The position numbers were made by a program, and so were the translations under genes. Shown piece after piece: positions 51,292 to 62,559 of a stretch of 64,000 bases of DNA. Position 1 is the first letter of the stretch; each line of letters opens with the position of its first letter. This DNA comes from Undaria pinnatifida (taxonomy: Eukaryota > Sar > Phaeophyceae > Laminariales > Alariaceae): contig JABAKD010000001.1 in the NCBI GenBank assembly GCA_012845835.1, forward strand, positions 2,456,040-2,520,039, in the 5' to 3' direction. The notes beneath the pieces were generated by a model. It was not told the origin of the DNA. It was given only the letters and a program-made list of their open reading frames with translations, and did no database searches.

Positions 51292-51351
51292 CTAGACTAC
51301 AGACTATAGTCTAGACTATAAGTCTAGTCTAGTCTATATATTTCATTTTTT

Positions 51352-51645
51352 TTTCGCACACGTCTACTTTCCAGCTTCTGGACCAACCGTGGTCACAGGT
51401 GTCGTTCCTTCTCCCCCCCGGTTCTTGCCTTCAATTGTATATCGTGCATAGGGTTCAGCAATCCCACTGCTCGTCGGTTTTTCGTCGAGTGTTGCTAACT
51501 CATGCTCTCGCGCTTTCCGCAAGTCAATTTGTGCACAAGAAAAAGTCCCCATGAATTTATACGAGTATGCACTCGGGGGAATTCGAACTCACGAAACTGA
51601 CCTATACCAGGCTCGAGGATAACCTGATTCGCCACCGGGGCGACC
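51352..51645 (-). mobile_element. tRNA-derived SINE, copy 2
   Basis: Minus strand: GTCGCCCCGGTGGCGAATCAGG (A-box region, 51623-51634), GAGTTCGAATT (B-box, 51581-51591), the same body as 34060-34358, ending GTGACCACGG..., then an A run (T at 51345-51353). Confidence 0.75.
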
Positions 51646-51662
51646 GGATCTGTACACCCTTA

Positions 51663-52399
51663 GGATATTTCTTATGCAGTCGGGTTCCGCCATTCGAAAA
51701 CGGCCATTTTCGACTGGATTTTTTCCGACTGGATTCTTCTGGCCCTTCTTCTTATCGTCAGTCGAGTCGATTTTATAGTTTTTGTGCTCTTCCTAGAGGC
51801 GGTTGGTGTGAGGGAGTACTGCTGTACAGCAGTCGAAATCGGTTGGCAGCTCTGTGCTTCGCGCTCTCTCCGCGAGCAACGGCTCGGCGAACCCTCGTCC
51901 CAGCGAGTTGGTGGCTTTGGGCTTAGCCGAAATCCGCCAAAGCTACATTTGTGGAGTTGCATTCAGCCGAGAGCCGGTAAAGCTACAGCAGCCGCAGCCG
52001 TTGTTAGCAGCACGGGATCGACACCGCGCGCTGCTGGCGAGAAAAACTAGGAATGCGCCACGCTGACTTGCTGCGAGAAGCAATAGCTGGGATAGCCATG
52101 CCAGCGTCAGCGCCTTGTATGATACTTCAGTGTGGTACTTGGTATGGGTGTATGGCCGTGTGGCCGTGTGGGTGTGTGTTTGATGGTGGGGTGAGCGATG
52201 CGATCGGTTCAAAAAACACGTGTAAAACTTTTTCGACTGAGCTTTTCGACTGGAGGGTCTGGATCCGCCAATCGGAATTCTCAGTCGAAAAAAATTGAGT
52301 CGAAAGAGACCTTTTTCGACTGCGTAAGAAAGCCCGATTTGAGCTTCAGTCGAAGAAGGCCGTTATCGACTGACAAATCCGACTGCATAAGAAATAGCC
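51663..52399. mobile_element. Harbinger/Tourist-like TIR element, copy 2
   Basis: 737 bp. Left end GGATATTTCTTATGCAGTCGG, right end reads GGCTATTTCTTATGCAGTCGG on the other strand. TTA on both sides (51660-51662, 52400-52402) is the three-base duplication of PIF/Harbinger elements. TTTTCGACTG motifs repeat near both ends. No transposase. Confidence 0.75.
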
Positions 52400-52469
52400 T
52401 TATAAGTTAGCGGTGTGCATAGCCCATTCACCCCTACCCAATCTACGGAATTTTCCAAGGTTATGTTCT

Positions 52470-52890
52470 GTAGGGTTTGCGTATTCTGGATAAGGGTATG
52501 GGAGGCATGCGAAACTTCCAGAAGTTTCGGCTACGGGTATAGTCTAGAAGTGGTACATATGTCGCAGAAGTTCCGTGTATTGTGGAACGGGCGTACAGAA
52601 CTCACAGAAGTTCCGGGCGGGTACAAAACATGCTGTACCCCTACCCCGTGTATTGTGGCATGGGTTGTTGTACACAACTCGCAGAGATTCTGGATACTGG
52701 TATGAAAGTCAAACAAAACTTCCAGAAGTTCCAGGTATTGTGGCACGGGCGTACAAAAGTTGCAGAAGTTCCGGGCAGCGGTATAAAAATGCTGCACCCG
52801 TACCCCGGATATTTGTAGCACCGGCGTACAGAACATAAGAAATTCCGGGTACGGTTATGAATGTCCTGCAGAACTTACAGATGTTCCGGG
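52470..52890. repeat. Minisatellite with CAGAAGTTCC core
   Basis: About eight occurrences of CAGAAGTTCCGGG-like sequence spaced 40-60 bp apart, arranged in a higher-order unit of about 160 bp (GTATTGTGGMACGGGCGTACA near 52572 and 52731). Confidence 0.7.
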
Positions 52891-53466
52891 TACGGGTAAT
52901 GCCCAGATGAAGACACAGCCTCGGGGGTTGAGTTCGATTTGAAGTAGAGGATTTTCCAAACTGCATGGCACGTTCTCACCGTGGGCCAGCGTCTCCGAGG
53001 CAATCCGCCGTGGATTTTGGAGGCCATCGCCAACCATCACCGTGACGATTAATCATAAACCTCAACGAGTACCTACGGGGGTAACAGCCGCGCTCACGAC
53101 TACTGTTCTCTAACAGATCATACCATGGCGGTCGCAAGCCCAATTCAGCTCTCAATATAAGTCAAGTGCCACAACAAAGGAACGATGATACCGAAAACAC
53201 AGAAAGTTCAATTCGATCATACCTAATATCGAGATCTGCATTATTATTCCGACCAGAAAATACATTGACAACATATGCAACATGGTTTTGCGATAGGAGG
53301 CAAGTTCATATGTTTCCAACATCTTCGAATCGAGTTCATTTCGATTCATTAAACAAGAACATTTTCGATGCAATAAAAATGCCCTTCGTTTATACTACCT
53401 TTCGAAACGAAAGGAACATGAACTAACATGTAGGTGCTATTACGAAAATATTACAAAAAATGAAAA
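52891..53466. other. Unassigned stretch
   Basis: Nothing recognised on either strand. Confidence 0.3.
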
Positions 53467-53468
53467 TA

Positions 53469-54300
53469 CAACCCAGCTGTGAGATCGAAGATTTCGTCGA
53501 AACTCATCTTTGCAAGCTGTGTGTGATACTCCCGTCGCGCGTGTTACTGGTTGTGTCTCCTCATTAAGGATATTGGTCGGCGACTCCCCTTACAACTACA
53601 TCGTAGCTATCAGGGTCAACAGGGTGATGTTAGTCAGTCTGTGCGCAGAAACTATAAAACCCGTTTCTGAGGGGGACAAAATCTGACAGTTGTGGAGGGA
53701 AATGTATCCGTTTATCAAGTGAATCCTGTAAGTCAAATAACCGGTGAGGGGGGGGCGGAGTTTTGAAGGACGTGGGGGCCTGGTTTTGATCAAAAGCGAG
53801 CGGGGTTGGAGGGGGGGGGGGGGGGGGGGGGGGCGGGCGGGCGGGCAATTTGTGCGTGGAAGCTATAAATCCTTGAAGGGGATAAATCCGACGGTTTGGG
53901 GAAAAGAAACTAAAAATGTGCACACCAGTTTATCATAGGGCGGGGGTGGGGCGGGTGGGGCAGCTCAACCTGTGCGTGGAAACTATACATTATTTTGAGG
54001 GGATAAATGCGACTGTTTCGGAAATAATGCATCAGTTTATCATGTATATCCTGGGGCAAGTCGTACAATCAGTGAGTAGAGAGAGGGCGGAGTGTTCGAG
54101 GGGGTGGGGGTGGGATGGGGTGGGGGGGTTGGGGAGGTGGGGGGTGGGGGCGGGGGAGGTTGGGGGGGGGGGTGGGGGGGGAGGAAGGCTTTTAGGTGAG
54201 GAGTTTATTATACGTATGGTTCTAGGTCTAGGCGATGGTGCAGGTGGTGGGGAAGATAGGGGCGTTCGGGGCGTGGGGGGGGGGGAAAGCAGCGGCATGG
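53469..54300 (+). repeat. TA-flanked TIR family, copy D, with G-rich tandem monomers
   Basis: Starts CAACCCAGCTGTGAGATCG after TA, with the same 200-bp subterminal part as copies A-C. Then come at least three monomers, each with GTGCGTGGAAACTATA and GGGGATAAAT.CGAC or GGGGGACAAAATCTGACAG, separated by G runs. The last part shares TTCTAGGTCTAGGCGATGGTG with copy B (complement near 36970). The right end was not found. Confidence 0.6.
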
Positions 54301-54433
54301 ATGGTTCTAGAAAGATATTATAGCACAGTGCAGACGACAGAAAGCGGCATCCCGCTGCCATGCCGCGCCACCGTGCGGTACAGCAGAATGCACCTAGGTT
54401 TTTGACGCCGATCCGAGACGCTGACTAGTCAAC

Positions 54434-54766
54434 TCAGCCCCGTACCGGTTTTGACACAAACGCCTTGGGGTACATCGAACCGTGACTTTTCAGCTCGGCC
54501 GTCACCGTTTCCTGACGACCCATAACACTTTCTGTCGCAAAATACCCCGTGCGGACCGACTTTGCCCCAGGCTCTTCACGGCCATAGCCGTTCAACTGCC
54601 CGAATCTCAACCATGAGCACAACGTCATGTAGCATCCATGGAACGACACGCTTTCACATACCTTTACAGTACGGATCCCTTTAGAGCAGTCATTACAACA
54701 CCCCTTCCGCACACGGTACGAACCGCTGCTCAAGCATACATAGCTCGCACCTTGCGTAGCACGCAC
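54434..54766 (-). CDS. Unrecognised Cys-rich ORF
   Basis: 110 codons with several cysteines (KGCCNDCSKG, VKVCESVSFHGC) followed by a mixed hydrophilic region. Its composition is protein-like and not repetitive, unlike its surroundings. No family recognised. It may be a transposase fragment or a host exon. Confidence 0.2.
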   Translation of the reverse strand: MRATQGASYVCLSSGSYRVRKGCCNDCSKGIRTVKVCESVSFHGCYMTLCSWLRFGQLNGYGREEPGAKSVRTGYFATESVMGRQETVTAELKSHGSMYPKAFVSKPVRG

Positions 54767-54778
54767 AACACATACATG

Positions 54779-54975
54779 TGTCGTTGTTGTTGTTGTTGAT
54801 GTCGTTGTTGTTGTAGTTGTTGTTGTTGCTGTTGTTGTTGTCGTTGTTGTTGTTGGTGGTGGTGGTGGTAGTGTTGTTGGTGTTGTTGTTCTTGTTGTTG
54901 TTGTTGTTGTTGATCTTGTTCTTGTGGTTGTTGTTATTGCTGTTGTTTATGTTATTGTTGCTATTGCTGTTGTTG
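54779..54975 (+). repeat. (GTT)n microsatellite
   Basis: Interrupted GTT array with GGT and CTT variants. The complement is (AAC)n, the same repeat as at 16601-16740, so it may be the tail of a minus-strand SINE. Confidence 0.85.
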
Positions 54976-55115
54976 TTTTCGATGTTTTCACACTATCTCG
55001 CATAATCAGGTTTGTGCGCACAGGACAGGTTCCAGTATTGGGTGAAGTATGGATGGATGGCCGGGAAAAGGTTGGGGTGAAGGGACAAAGAGGCAGTGTG
55101 GCTCCCCCTATAGGC

Positions 55116-55360
55116 TATCTATATATGGTCTTGAAAACCCTGTGATTATCCGAACTGAGATAATTCGGATGGGTTTCGTATATATTATTCGGGATACTCA
55201 GGAAGTAGATCGGAGGCACGTGCCCTGGATCTCAGAAGCCATCCGGGGGTCTGGTGGAATCGAATGAAGCCACGTCTCTGAGAAGGCTAAGAAAGTGAGT
55301 ACTCTCCGAGGAACTGCTCAGTTGGCAGACCTGCTGGACACAAAGCCCACCACTCCTACA
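55116..55360 (+). repeat. 5' LTR of NADAR element copy 2
   Basis: Aligns with the LTR at 33748-34016 (GGAAGTAGATCGGAGGCAC, GTGAGTACTCTCCGAGGA). The starting TG has decayed to TA and several short gaps are present, so this copy is older or freer to drift. Confidence 0.7.
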
Positions 55361-56008
55361 GTATGGCGTCGTCTTGGGCTTGGCTTGCTGTTGTGGCAGC
55401 GTTTCTCCAATCTTGCCGGTAGCTGTTTTCGTAGCGATTTTGCTTTTGCTTTTCATCGAGCCCACAGCCCCTGTTCCTTTACGGGTGGCTTCTCAATGGG
55501 AGAAGTGCCCTTCCTCCTCCAACGGCGACCACAACCGCATTTAGATGGCAGAAGCCCCTCCTGTTGGTCGCCGGACGCTTACCACACGGACGACACTTTC
55601 CGACTACGTGAAGACGACACTACTCTTTGGAGCACACTCTTCGTCTCGGTTTTTAGTCGCATCAGTTCCCCGCCACCTGGTCACATGGACCACTCCGCGG
55701 CGGAACCCGCCAAGCCCCACCCATCAGACTTGTTACCTCCGCGCTTAGCCAGCATGATGCACTGCACATCGACGCGAGCTGCCAGCACAAGCCCCAAGAT
55801 CGCCTGTCGACCTGTACTGTTTTTCTGGGATTCGGGGCAGAGGCATATGCACGACACGCCACTGACAAGCATACTGGAATCAACCCTTGACGAACCAGCG
55901 ACGGGGATTTTGCTTGCTGAAATAGTCCTTCGGCCTGCATACACCTTTGCTCACGGAGCCAGACCGACCTTCGCGGGACCTCCTTGGACTACGGTCATCG
56001 CAGTCTAG
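55295..56008 (+). CDS. Leader-region ORF of copy 2, unknown function
   Basis: 237 codons beginning inside the LTR. LLWQRFSNL, then HPSDLLPPRLASM, then RHMHDTPLTSILESTL are in the same frame as in the ORF 33190-33771. No domain is recognised. Listed because the frame is open in both copies. Confidence 0.3.
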   Translation: MSTLRGTAQLADLLDTKPTTPTVWRRLGLGLLLWQRFSNLAGSCFRSDFAFAFHRAHSPCSFTGGFSMGEVPFLLQRRPQPHLDGRSPSCWSPDAYHTDDTFRLREDDTTLWSTLFVSVFSRISSPPPGHMDHSAAEPAKPHPSDLLPPRLASMMHCTSTRAASTSPKIACRPVLFFWDSGQRHMHDTPLTSILESTLDEPATGILLAEIVLRPAYTFAHGARPTFAGPPWTTVIAV

Positions 56009-57179
56009 GAGCTCATGATGGGGCTCCTTCCTTGTGGTCCTCCGTGGGGGGGAACAATCATCACTCGCGGAATGTTTGGGCTTTCTCGTTTAGCGAATTT
56101 TCCAGTTCACGCATTATCGTATGGGTTTCAGTACATGCGCCGATCTGTCTTACACGTCGGACACACTCTGTGCTCACTTTCGGTTTAAATAGTACAGCTA
56201 TCAATTTGACGCAACCCGGACCCCACCCCGATCTTTCGCGATCAACAACGATCAACTGCGTAACGCAGCTTCAACCACCATCATGTTCGCAGCGCTACCA
56301 ACCACAGTACAGCATAATGGTTCGCGGTTAGTGCGTGCCATATACCGCCGGATTATCTGCTGTAGAAGTCACTGTACAGCAGCCGAGTCGCCTACTTTGC
56401 TCCCGCCAGTTAACCACATAGCTCCACCCCTCACTGCCTTAGCGTCCACAGCCTCAACACTGCAGCCCTAACAAGCTCCGCTGTTGTGGGAGTGCTCTAT
56501 GCATGTTCGATTAGAGCGATTTTTCGTCTTGGCCTTCCCGTGACAAGAACTTGAATTTAGTGAACGCTGAAATTATATGCTGGCTTTTTCTGGCACAAGG
56601 TTGTCGGCGTGTGCGATGCCCTATATTTCACCATTCATGGGTACACAGGGGCTAACATCACTTACTGTACAGGTACAGCTGCGGTAGAGCGGCACACTGC
56701 ACTGCTGTTGCCGTAACTGTCCCTTTATAGTGCAGTCGGTGTGGGTACGGATAATTTCTCAGCTGTCCAGGCGTTAGGCCGTCTTCCCACTGCTGCCGGT
56801 ACATGTGCTCCCCTTCCACAACGCTGCTACGGTCGATGCTGCATTTTGTTTCCCAGCTGTAACGACGGATCTGTCCGTTGCAAGGCGGTCTACAGTTGGC
56901 GGAGACGCTGAGCACTATATGTTTGGCGCATGCGCTGCCTTTCTGTTGCTGTTGTTAGTACATGCGCTGCCCTTCACGATGCTGCTAGGGCCTGTGCTGG
57001 CATTTTTTTTTCTCTGCACATGTTCGGACAGGTACTGCCCATGACAGAGCGTTTACTACAGTTCGCGGAGATAATGTGCTTAACACAGCTTTTAATAGTG
57101 AAAGTGGTGATCAGCCGGTTTAACGTGGTATTTGGGGCAAACAGCCTTTCTATTCGGCTGCTGGCGTACACATCTTATC

Positions 57180-57620
57180 TACAGCTGGTCTTGGTATTAT
57201 ACTACCATTTTGAAGGAGGTTGGTGTTGCCGTCACCCGTGGACACAGGAGCAATTTTTCAGCAATCAGCACTACTGTAGGCGCGATCGTCCCCTTATAGT
57301 GCGTACGGTGGGGAAACGGCCTTGTTCGGACGCGATACTACCCACCTTGTTGCGGTTGGAATCGTCGTTACCTGTTAACACATCATCAGCGATACTACAG
57401 CAATCGGCACTACTGTAGGCGCGATCGTCTTTCTATAGTGCGGACGGTGGAGAATATGCCTTGTTCGGGGGTTATACCGCCCATCTTCGTGCGGTTGGTT
57501 TTGTCGGTACCTATGGGCACAGCAGCGGTAATGCAGCAGGGAGCACTACTACTGTAGGCGCGATCGTGCCCTTATATTGCGGTCGGTGGGGAAACTACTT
57601 TGTTCGGGCATTGTACTGAC
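57180..57620 (+). repeat. Tandem repeat, about three units of roughly 150 bp
   Basis: Units contain GCACTACTGTAGGCGCGATCG, then CTTATAGTGCGGWCGGTGGGG and CTTGTTCGG, then TGCGGTTGG. It lies within the 2.7-kb insertion. Confidence 0.65.
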
Positions 57621-57639
57621 CTTGTCGTCTGCTTAGTAT

Positions 57640-58130
57640 TATGCTCAACCCTCTACCGTGCTACCCCCCGTACACTACTGTTAGGGCAGATACTGCACGT
57701 GTCCGCGATCCTCCACCGCCCTACCCGTCCCTACACTATTGTTGGAGCAGATGCTATCCGTTTTTATGCGGCTAGCTGAGCGAACCTCTACTGTGCTATG
57801 GCAAATGCTGCCCGTTTTTATACGGTTGGTTGCGCGGTCCTGTACTGTGCTACCCCCCCCTACACTAGTGCCAGGGCAGATGCTGTCCGTTTTTTATTAC
57901 GTTTACTGCGCGAGCTTCTACTGTGCTACCCCCCCCATACACCACTGCTGGGGCACAATACTGTTGGGGCAGAAGCTACCCGTTTTTATGCGGCTAACTG
58001 TGCGGTTATCTACTGTGCTCCCTCCCCGTAAACTACTGTTAGGGCCGATGCTGCCCGTTTTTGCACGGTTAACTGGGCGATCCTCTACTGTGCTGCCCCC
58101 CCTACACTACGGAACCCAGGTTACCAACTG
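57640..58130 (+). repeat. Minisatellite, about six units of roughly 80 bp
   Basis: Core TACTGTGCTACCCCCC, TACACTACTGTTAGGGCAGA, TGCTGCCCGTTTTTATGCGG. More diverged units continue to about 58760. Confidence 0.7.
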
Positions 58131-59113
58131 CATGTTTTTGTGCGGTGAGCGTCGACGTTTCAGGCGACCCTTTACACCGATGCGTGCTACGATAGAGGCA
58201 GCACTTTTGTATGATTTAGTTTCTGAATGACGGGGCTCCTTAACACAAAATCGTCGAAAATAGGGCATTTTTGTGTTGCATGATTCTCGTTCTATATCTA
58301 GGCCATGGAATTTTTAATCCGGTAGCAGTTTTTTTTTTCCCTAGTTCAGATTTTGGGATGCATCTTAATCTTCCAAATTGAGGAAACCTCAGAAAAAAAG
58401 AGGTACACCTTTATCGTACACCGCGTCTACTGTGCCCCCCCCCTTCACTGTGCATGGGATAAATGCTGCCTGTTTTGATGCGATGGTGGTGGGCTTCTTG
58501 TGCAACCCATTAATGTGCCACCCCCCCCCTACACTGCACCTAGGTGAAATGCTTCCTGTTTAAGTGCGATGGGCGTGGGTGGTTTGGGCGACGCTTTCCT
58601 ATACTACCCACCGCCTAGGTAAAAAGCTGCCTGATTTAGTACGATGGGTGTAGACGTACGTTTACTGCGTTGCACCCCCTGCATTGCGGTTAGGGTCCGT
58701 GCTGCCCACTTTGGCCCCTTTGGCTGCTGTTCGTGCAGGCGTTACCCGTCTACCCTACGGTCAGACTGGGCTGCTCTTAGGTTGCGGTTTCGGCGGATGG
58801 TACCCTTCTTACCGCTGTCCGCCTTGTGTACTGCTTGTTGGCGTGGTTGCTACCATCACTGATACTGGGCGGAGTCGAGGCCCATATCTTGCTGCTTGCT
58901 AGCACACAGATATTATCGCTACTTGCAGCAGAGACACCACAACAATATATATCTGCCTCTATAGTTTCTTTACGCGTCGTTCCCACCCCGCCATCTTCCT
59001 CCACACCCCCTCCTGCCGCTCCCCTCCCTACAGAAAACGAGCCACAACATGTCTACCACTGAGAAAGCGGGCTACTCGGGGCAGGCTGAAGTTTTCCACG
59101 CTCCTCACGCTGG

Positions 59114-59884
59114 ATGCCCACGAGACAGGGAGAGCTCGCTCGAGATCCCGTCACTCGTGACGGGGGGGACCACCGGAGGCGGGATCTGGTGACAAGACAC
59201 AAGACGGAGGACCATACCACCACCCGGACCCACCAACCAAGAGGGTCGACCCGCCGGTTCAAGCAGAAAAGAAGACGGACCAGCCTCCACCGGACTCGAG
59301 GGCGTCTCGACGCCAGCTCTCGCCAGCCCTGGGGGAGCGCCACCAGCTGCCCCCCCCCGCGCTGTACAGGGCACCACCGCCGCCACCTGGACTCTGCGCG
59401 CTCGACAGAGCGCCACCCCCAGCGCTCCCGGGACTGGAGCGCCCATGCCGGCGCCATGCACTTGGCATATGCGGCGGCGTGGGCCCAGCGGGCGCTCGAC
59501 GACGCCAACCAGACGATTCTCCAGCGTGAAGCACATCGACGTCGGTTTCACGAAGATGTCGAGCATGCAAAGACCGCTGCGCGGGAGGCGTCCATGGTAG
59601 TGAAGAGGAGGCAAGAAGCCCTCGCCGAATTAGTTGCGTCGGCTGCGGCGGGATCTACTGCGGCCCCCTCGCCTTCGACGCGCCCGCAGGGTGTCAGATC
59701 CCAGCGGCCACGACCCGGGGACAACGCTTGTTTGAAAGGCAGCGTCGCGTGCATGACTTCTGCACGGAGGGTAGAGTTCCCCCCAGCGTTGGCGACCGCG
59801 TTGGTAGAAACGGCCTCCGCCCTCCTCCCGCAAGAGAGGCCCGCGTCGCGGAAAGCGGACGCCCTTTCACTGGAAGCGGCCTAG
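59114..59884 (+). CDS. gag N-terminal half of NADAR element copy 2, intact frame
   Basis: 256 codons from MPTRQGELARDPVTRDGG to a TAG. This start and frame are conserved in copy 1 at 32729. A second ATG at 59049 (MSTTEKAGYSGQ) also matches copy 1, but both copies reach a stop at the same place about 48 codons on, so 59114 is preferred, or the short frame is an upstream ORF. The sequence is Arg/Ser/Thr-rich, then has a helical, Ala-rich coiled-coil-like region LAYAAAWAQRALDDANQ...HAKTAAREASMV, then RPQGVRSQRPRPGDNACLKG. A Gag role is inferred from position. Confidence 0.55.
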   Translation: MPTRQGELARDPVTRDGGDHRRRDLVTRHKTEDHTTTRTHQPRGSTRRFKQKRRRTSLHRTRGRLDASSRQPWGSATSCPPPRCTGHHRRHLDSARSTERHPQRSRDWSAHAGAMHLAYAAAWAQRALDDANQTILQREAHRRRFHEDVEHAKTAAREASMVVKRRQEALAELVASAAAGSTAAPSPSTRPQGVRSQRPRPGDNACLKGSVACMTSARRVEFPPALATALVETASALLPQERPASRKADALSLEAA

Positions 59885-61700
59885 ACTCGCATGTATTGTA
59901 CGCTCTATGCCGGACAGACGAGAGACGCCCCGACCCTTGCCCTCGTCAAGGCCTTGCTGATGGCTCACGACGATGCGCCCAACCCCGTCTTCTGGCAGAA
60001 CCCCGAAGGAGGAGTTGGCGGAACGCAACCGGGGCAAACAGCGACGCAGCGACAGTCGTGGCAGTGGCGACCGTACCATTGGGGGTGGTGGCTTCGGATG
60101 TGGCGGCAACGATGGTGGGGGTGGCGACCACTACCATCGCCGCGGGGGCGACAGCAGTGGTGGAGGGGGGGGAGGCGCAACGGGTGCTGGTGTGGCTCAG
60201 GGCGCCGCCGAGGGGGAAACGTTGGTCGCAACAACCGGCGCAGTGGCCGCAGGTCTGGCGGAGGCAACGGAAGGCAGAAGAACGGCGCGAGAGGACTTTC
60301 AGCGTGGGAAGGCTCGTCAACTTTCTCCCGCTCCTCTTCGGCCTATAGCACGGACCACAGCAAGGTAGCCGTGGTAGCAGGCAAACGATGTTAAGAGCTA
60401 GGCCGCAGGAGCATCTGCGCCTGAGGTTTTCATCCTCCTGTTGCGTCTGTTGATGAAGCACTTAGAACGGGGTTGACACGGAGGAGGGCTTCGTTAGGTT
60501 GCATACTTATGGAATGTGTATCGGCACGCCTTTTTCAGGTTTCAGTCGGGAGTTTCGCTTGCTTGTGTCGAGCGCTACGCGGAGTGATCGTTGTTTGTCT
60601 CCGGGAACGGATGTGGTGTTGGAGGTGGTGCGGGGGGTGGCAACGAATGAGTAATTTCCCGCTCTCATGCCTGCATTGTACCCTGTTTCGAAGGCAACGG
60701 ACCCGCGGCCATACGCCTTGTTGGATGCTATATGACGGGCGTTTAATGACTAAGCGCATAATAAGACACCTGCCGCCAACGGCGAAAAATGATTCTATCT
60801 GCCTGTTTCTTCGACGGGCCCACGGTCATCCGCCCCGCCGGGGCCTCGGCCCGCCGATCATGAGCGCGGCCAGGGCGAGTGCCGTCCCAGTCGCTTTCGT
60901 GGCAGACGGGATCGCATCATCATCCAATTTTCATGCCCATCGATTACTCATCCTACCCTTGGCTTGACCACACATTACTGCTGGCCACTAGAAGAGCATC
61001 ATTATGCAGAAGTTTTCGCCGTTAGTGCCTCGTTTAAGACAGACTACCCTCCCCTTTGGAGCGGCATCCTTTCACCCTCCACTCGCGCTGATGCCCTCCG
61101 GGCAAACAGAGGGTTTTGAATCAACTACCCCGAAGACAACCATTCCTTCAAGCATTGTAGGCATCCTTTCGTTACTGCGAGTGGCTTCTTGAACCATGAA
61201 CTTGGCGAACTTGGCGACGATGACGCACACCGACGTTGGCAAGCGCGCTTGGTCGCCTACGCCGACACGGCAAATCTTCTCGCTTGATCAACCACAAAAA
61301 AACTCGTCGCCATCTTTCAGGTCCATTGCGAGGGTACCACCACGATCAGGGCCATCGAAGTGTCAAAACGATAACGCATACACCTCGGATCACCAAGGTG
61401 GTATCCCGCGCTGACCCGCCTCTTCTGCCCCCGCTCCTGCTACTCGAATGCCCTTTGGAGCCGCCCATAACCCGGGAGGACATTCTCACGCGCGCCAGCC
61501 TGGCACGTTCCGTACCGGCAATCGACAGCTCGACGGCGGTACGACCCCGTCGACGACACTGTCGTGGACACACCTATTTTGTTTTCAGAAGATGCTCGTG
61601 TTTCTGTTGCTAGCCTGTCCACTCATGCAGCACAAATTGCGCCTGTCAAGACCTCACCGGCTCCTACGCCGTCTGCTGACGATTCTCACGGAGTAGTACC
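59885..61700 (+). pseudogene. Rest of gag of NADAR element copy 2, broken
   Basis: Gly/His-rich and Arg-rich pieces (60000-60350), then VDTEEGFVRLHTYGMCIG and FSREFRLLVSSATRSDR (capsid-like, about 60480-60590). The zinc knuckle at about 61119-61160 is destroyed: where copy 1 has CLNC the codons are TGA ATC AAC TAC, followed by the conserved PEDNHSFKHC. After it come VTASGFLNHELGEL and a Pro-rich tail. At least six frameshifts or stops are present. Confidence 0.6.
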
Positions 61701-62559
61701 GGCGGCGGGAACTTGCGCTTTGAGCGTGGTTCCCCCTGACCAGATAATTTATTCTCGACGGTTAGAACGCGCGTTTCCAGCGACGTTTCCCTCGGTAATG
61801 GTCTTTGATTGGCGACGGGAACCCGCGCTTTCAGCGCCGTTTCCCTCCCCCGCGACATAAACTCAGTAATGGGAGTACGCATTTCCAAACGCCGCCCCCA
61901 TCAACCATGACACGGGAGTTTGCATTTCGCACGCTCCTCCCCAGGCACGCGTCCCGCAGCAATATAGCTGCGGTGACGGCGCGTCGCCTTTTTACGCGAC
62001 CGCGTTCATCTCCACCTCTCGCTGACTAGGCGGTGGCGGTCGGATTGAGGTGTGGGAAAGCCAACACTAAAACACCAAGATATTTAGCGAGGGTCGATCC
62101 GGTGTTTGCTCCTGATAGCAGCGAGCGCTCCGTCTTTTCTTTTCCATCAAGAGGATTCGACAAGATTCGCTACCTTGTCTCCCTTCTCCCAAAGGCCCAA
62201 CGGAAAAGAGCCTCTTCGAGTAAAAAGCATTATTGCTACCTGCCCGAGCCCCGCGCTCCAGAAGACGACCACAGGCCTGATTCGTCTTTTAGCACGAAAA
62301 CCCACATGTTTCAGGCCACGTCAGCCCCAGTGGTAGATGAAGAAGATCCAACACTGCCCGATGGGCCAGTGGTGACGCCACGGCCTCCAGCCGGATTGGC
62401 TGGACGCTATTCCCGTAAATTTACAGAAGAATCGCGCCTCTCGTTAAACAGAAACAGCTCAGAGCCTTTGTCCCTTCAGGCGCGGTTGGAGCAGTTTCCT
62501 TGCAATTATACATAAAAAGAGCGAAGAGGCCACGACGCGAGAAAGCGTGGGTTCGGACT
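61701..62559 (+). other. Unrecognised part of the NADAR element between gag and tandem repeats
   Basis: A 160-codon ORF (62033-62515) has a partial match in copy 1 (29636-29899: LRCGKANTKIPR). 61740-61860 has a duplicated GGGAACYYGCGCTTTSAGCG segment. No protease or RT motif is found. Confidence 0.4.

Larger units (their letters stand above)
56327..59042. mobile_element. 2.7-kb insertion of unknown type in the leader of copy 2
   Basis: The sequence from CTTCAACCACCATCATGTTC to GCGCTACCAA on the left and from ACAACATGTCTACC on the right are adjacent in the minus-strand copy. CCACA is on both sides of the extra sequence and may be the target duplication. The insert is mostly tandem repeats. 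No transposase, RT or clear TIR was found. Confidence 0.5.

Noticed and set aside
50581-51340. CRISPR-like array (repeats with similar spacing)
   Set aside because: Repeat units are 289 bp with LTR, primer site and polypurine features and nearly identical internals; this is a tandem TRIM in a eukaryotic context.
54817-55005. Poly-Leu ORF resembling a signal peptide
   Set aside because: It is a frame of the GTT microsatellite.
57739-58230. 163-codon ORF
   Set aside because: It reads the 80-bp minisatellite; repeats of the same peptide with frame drift.
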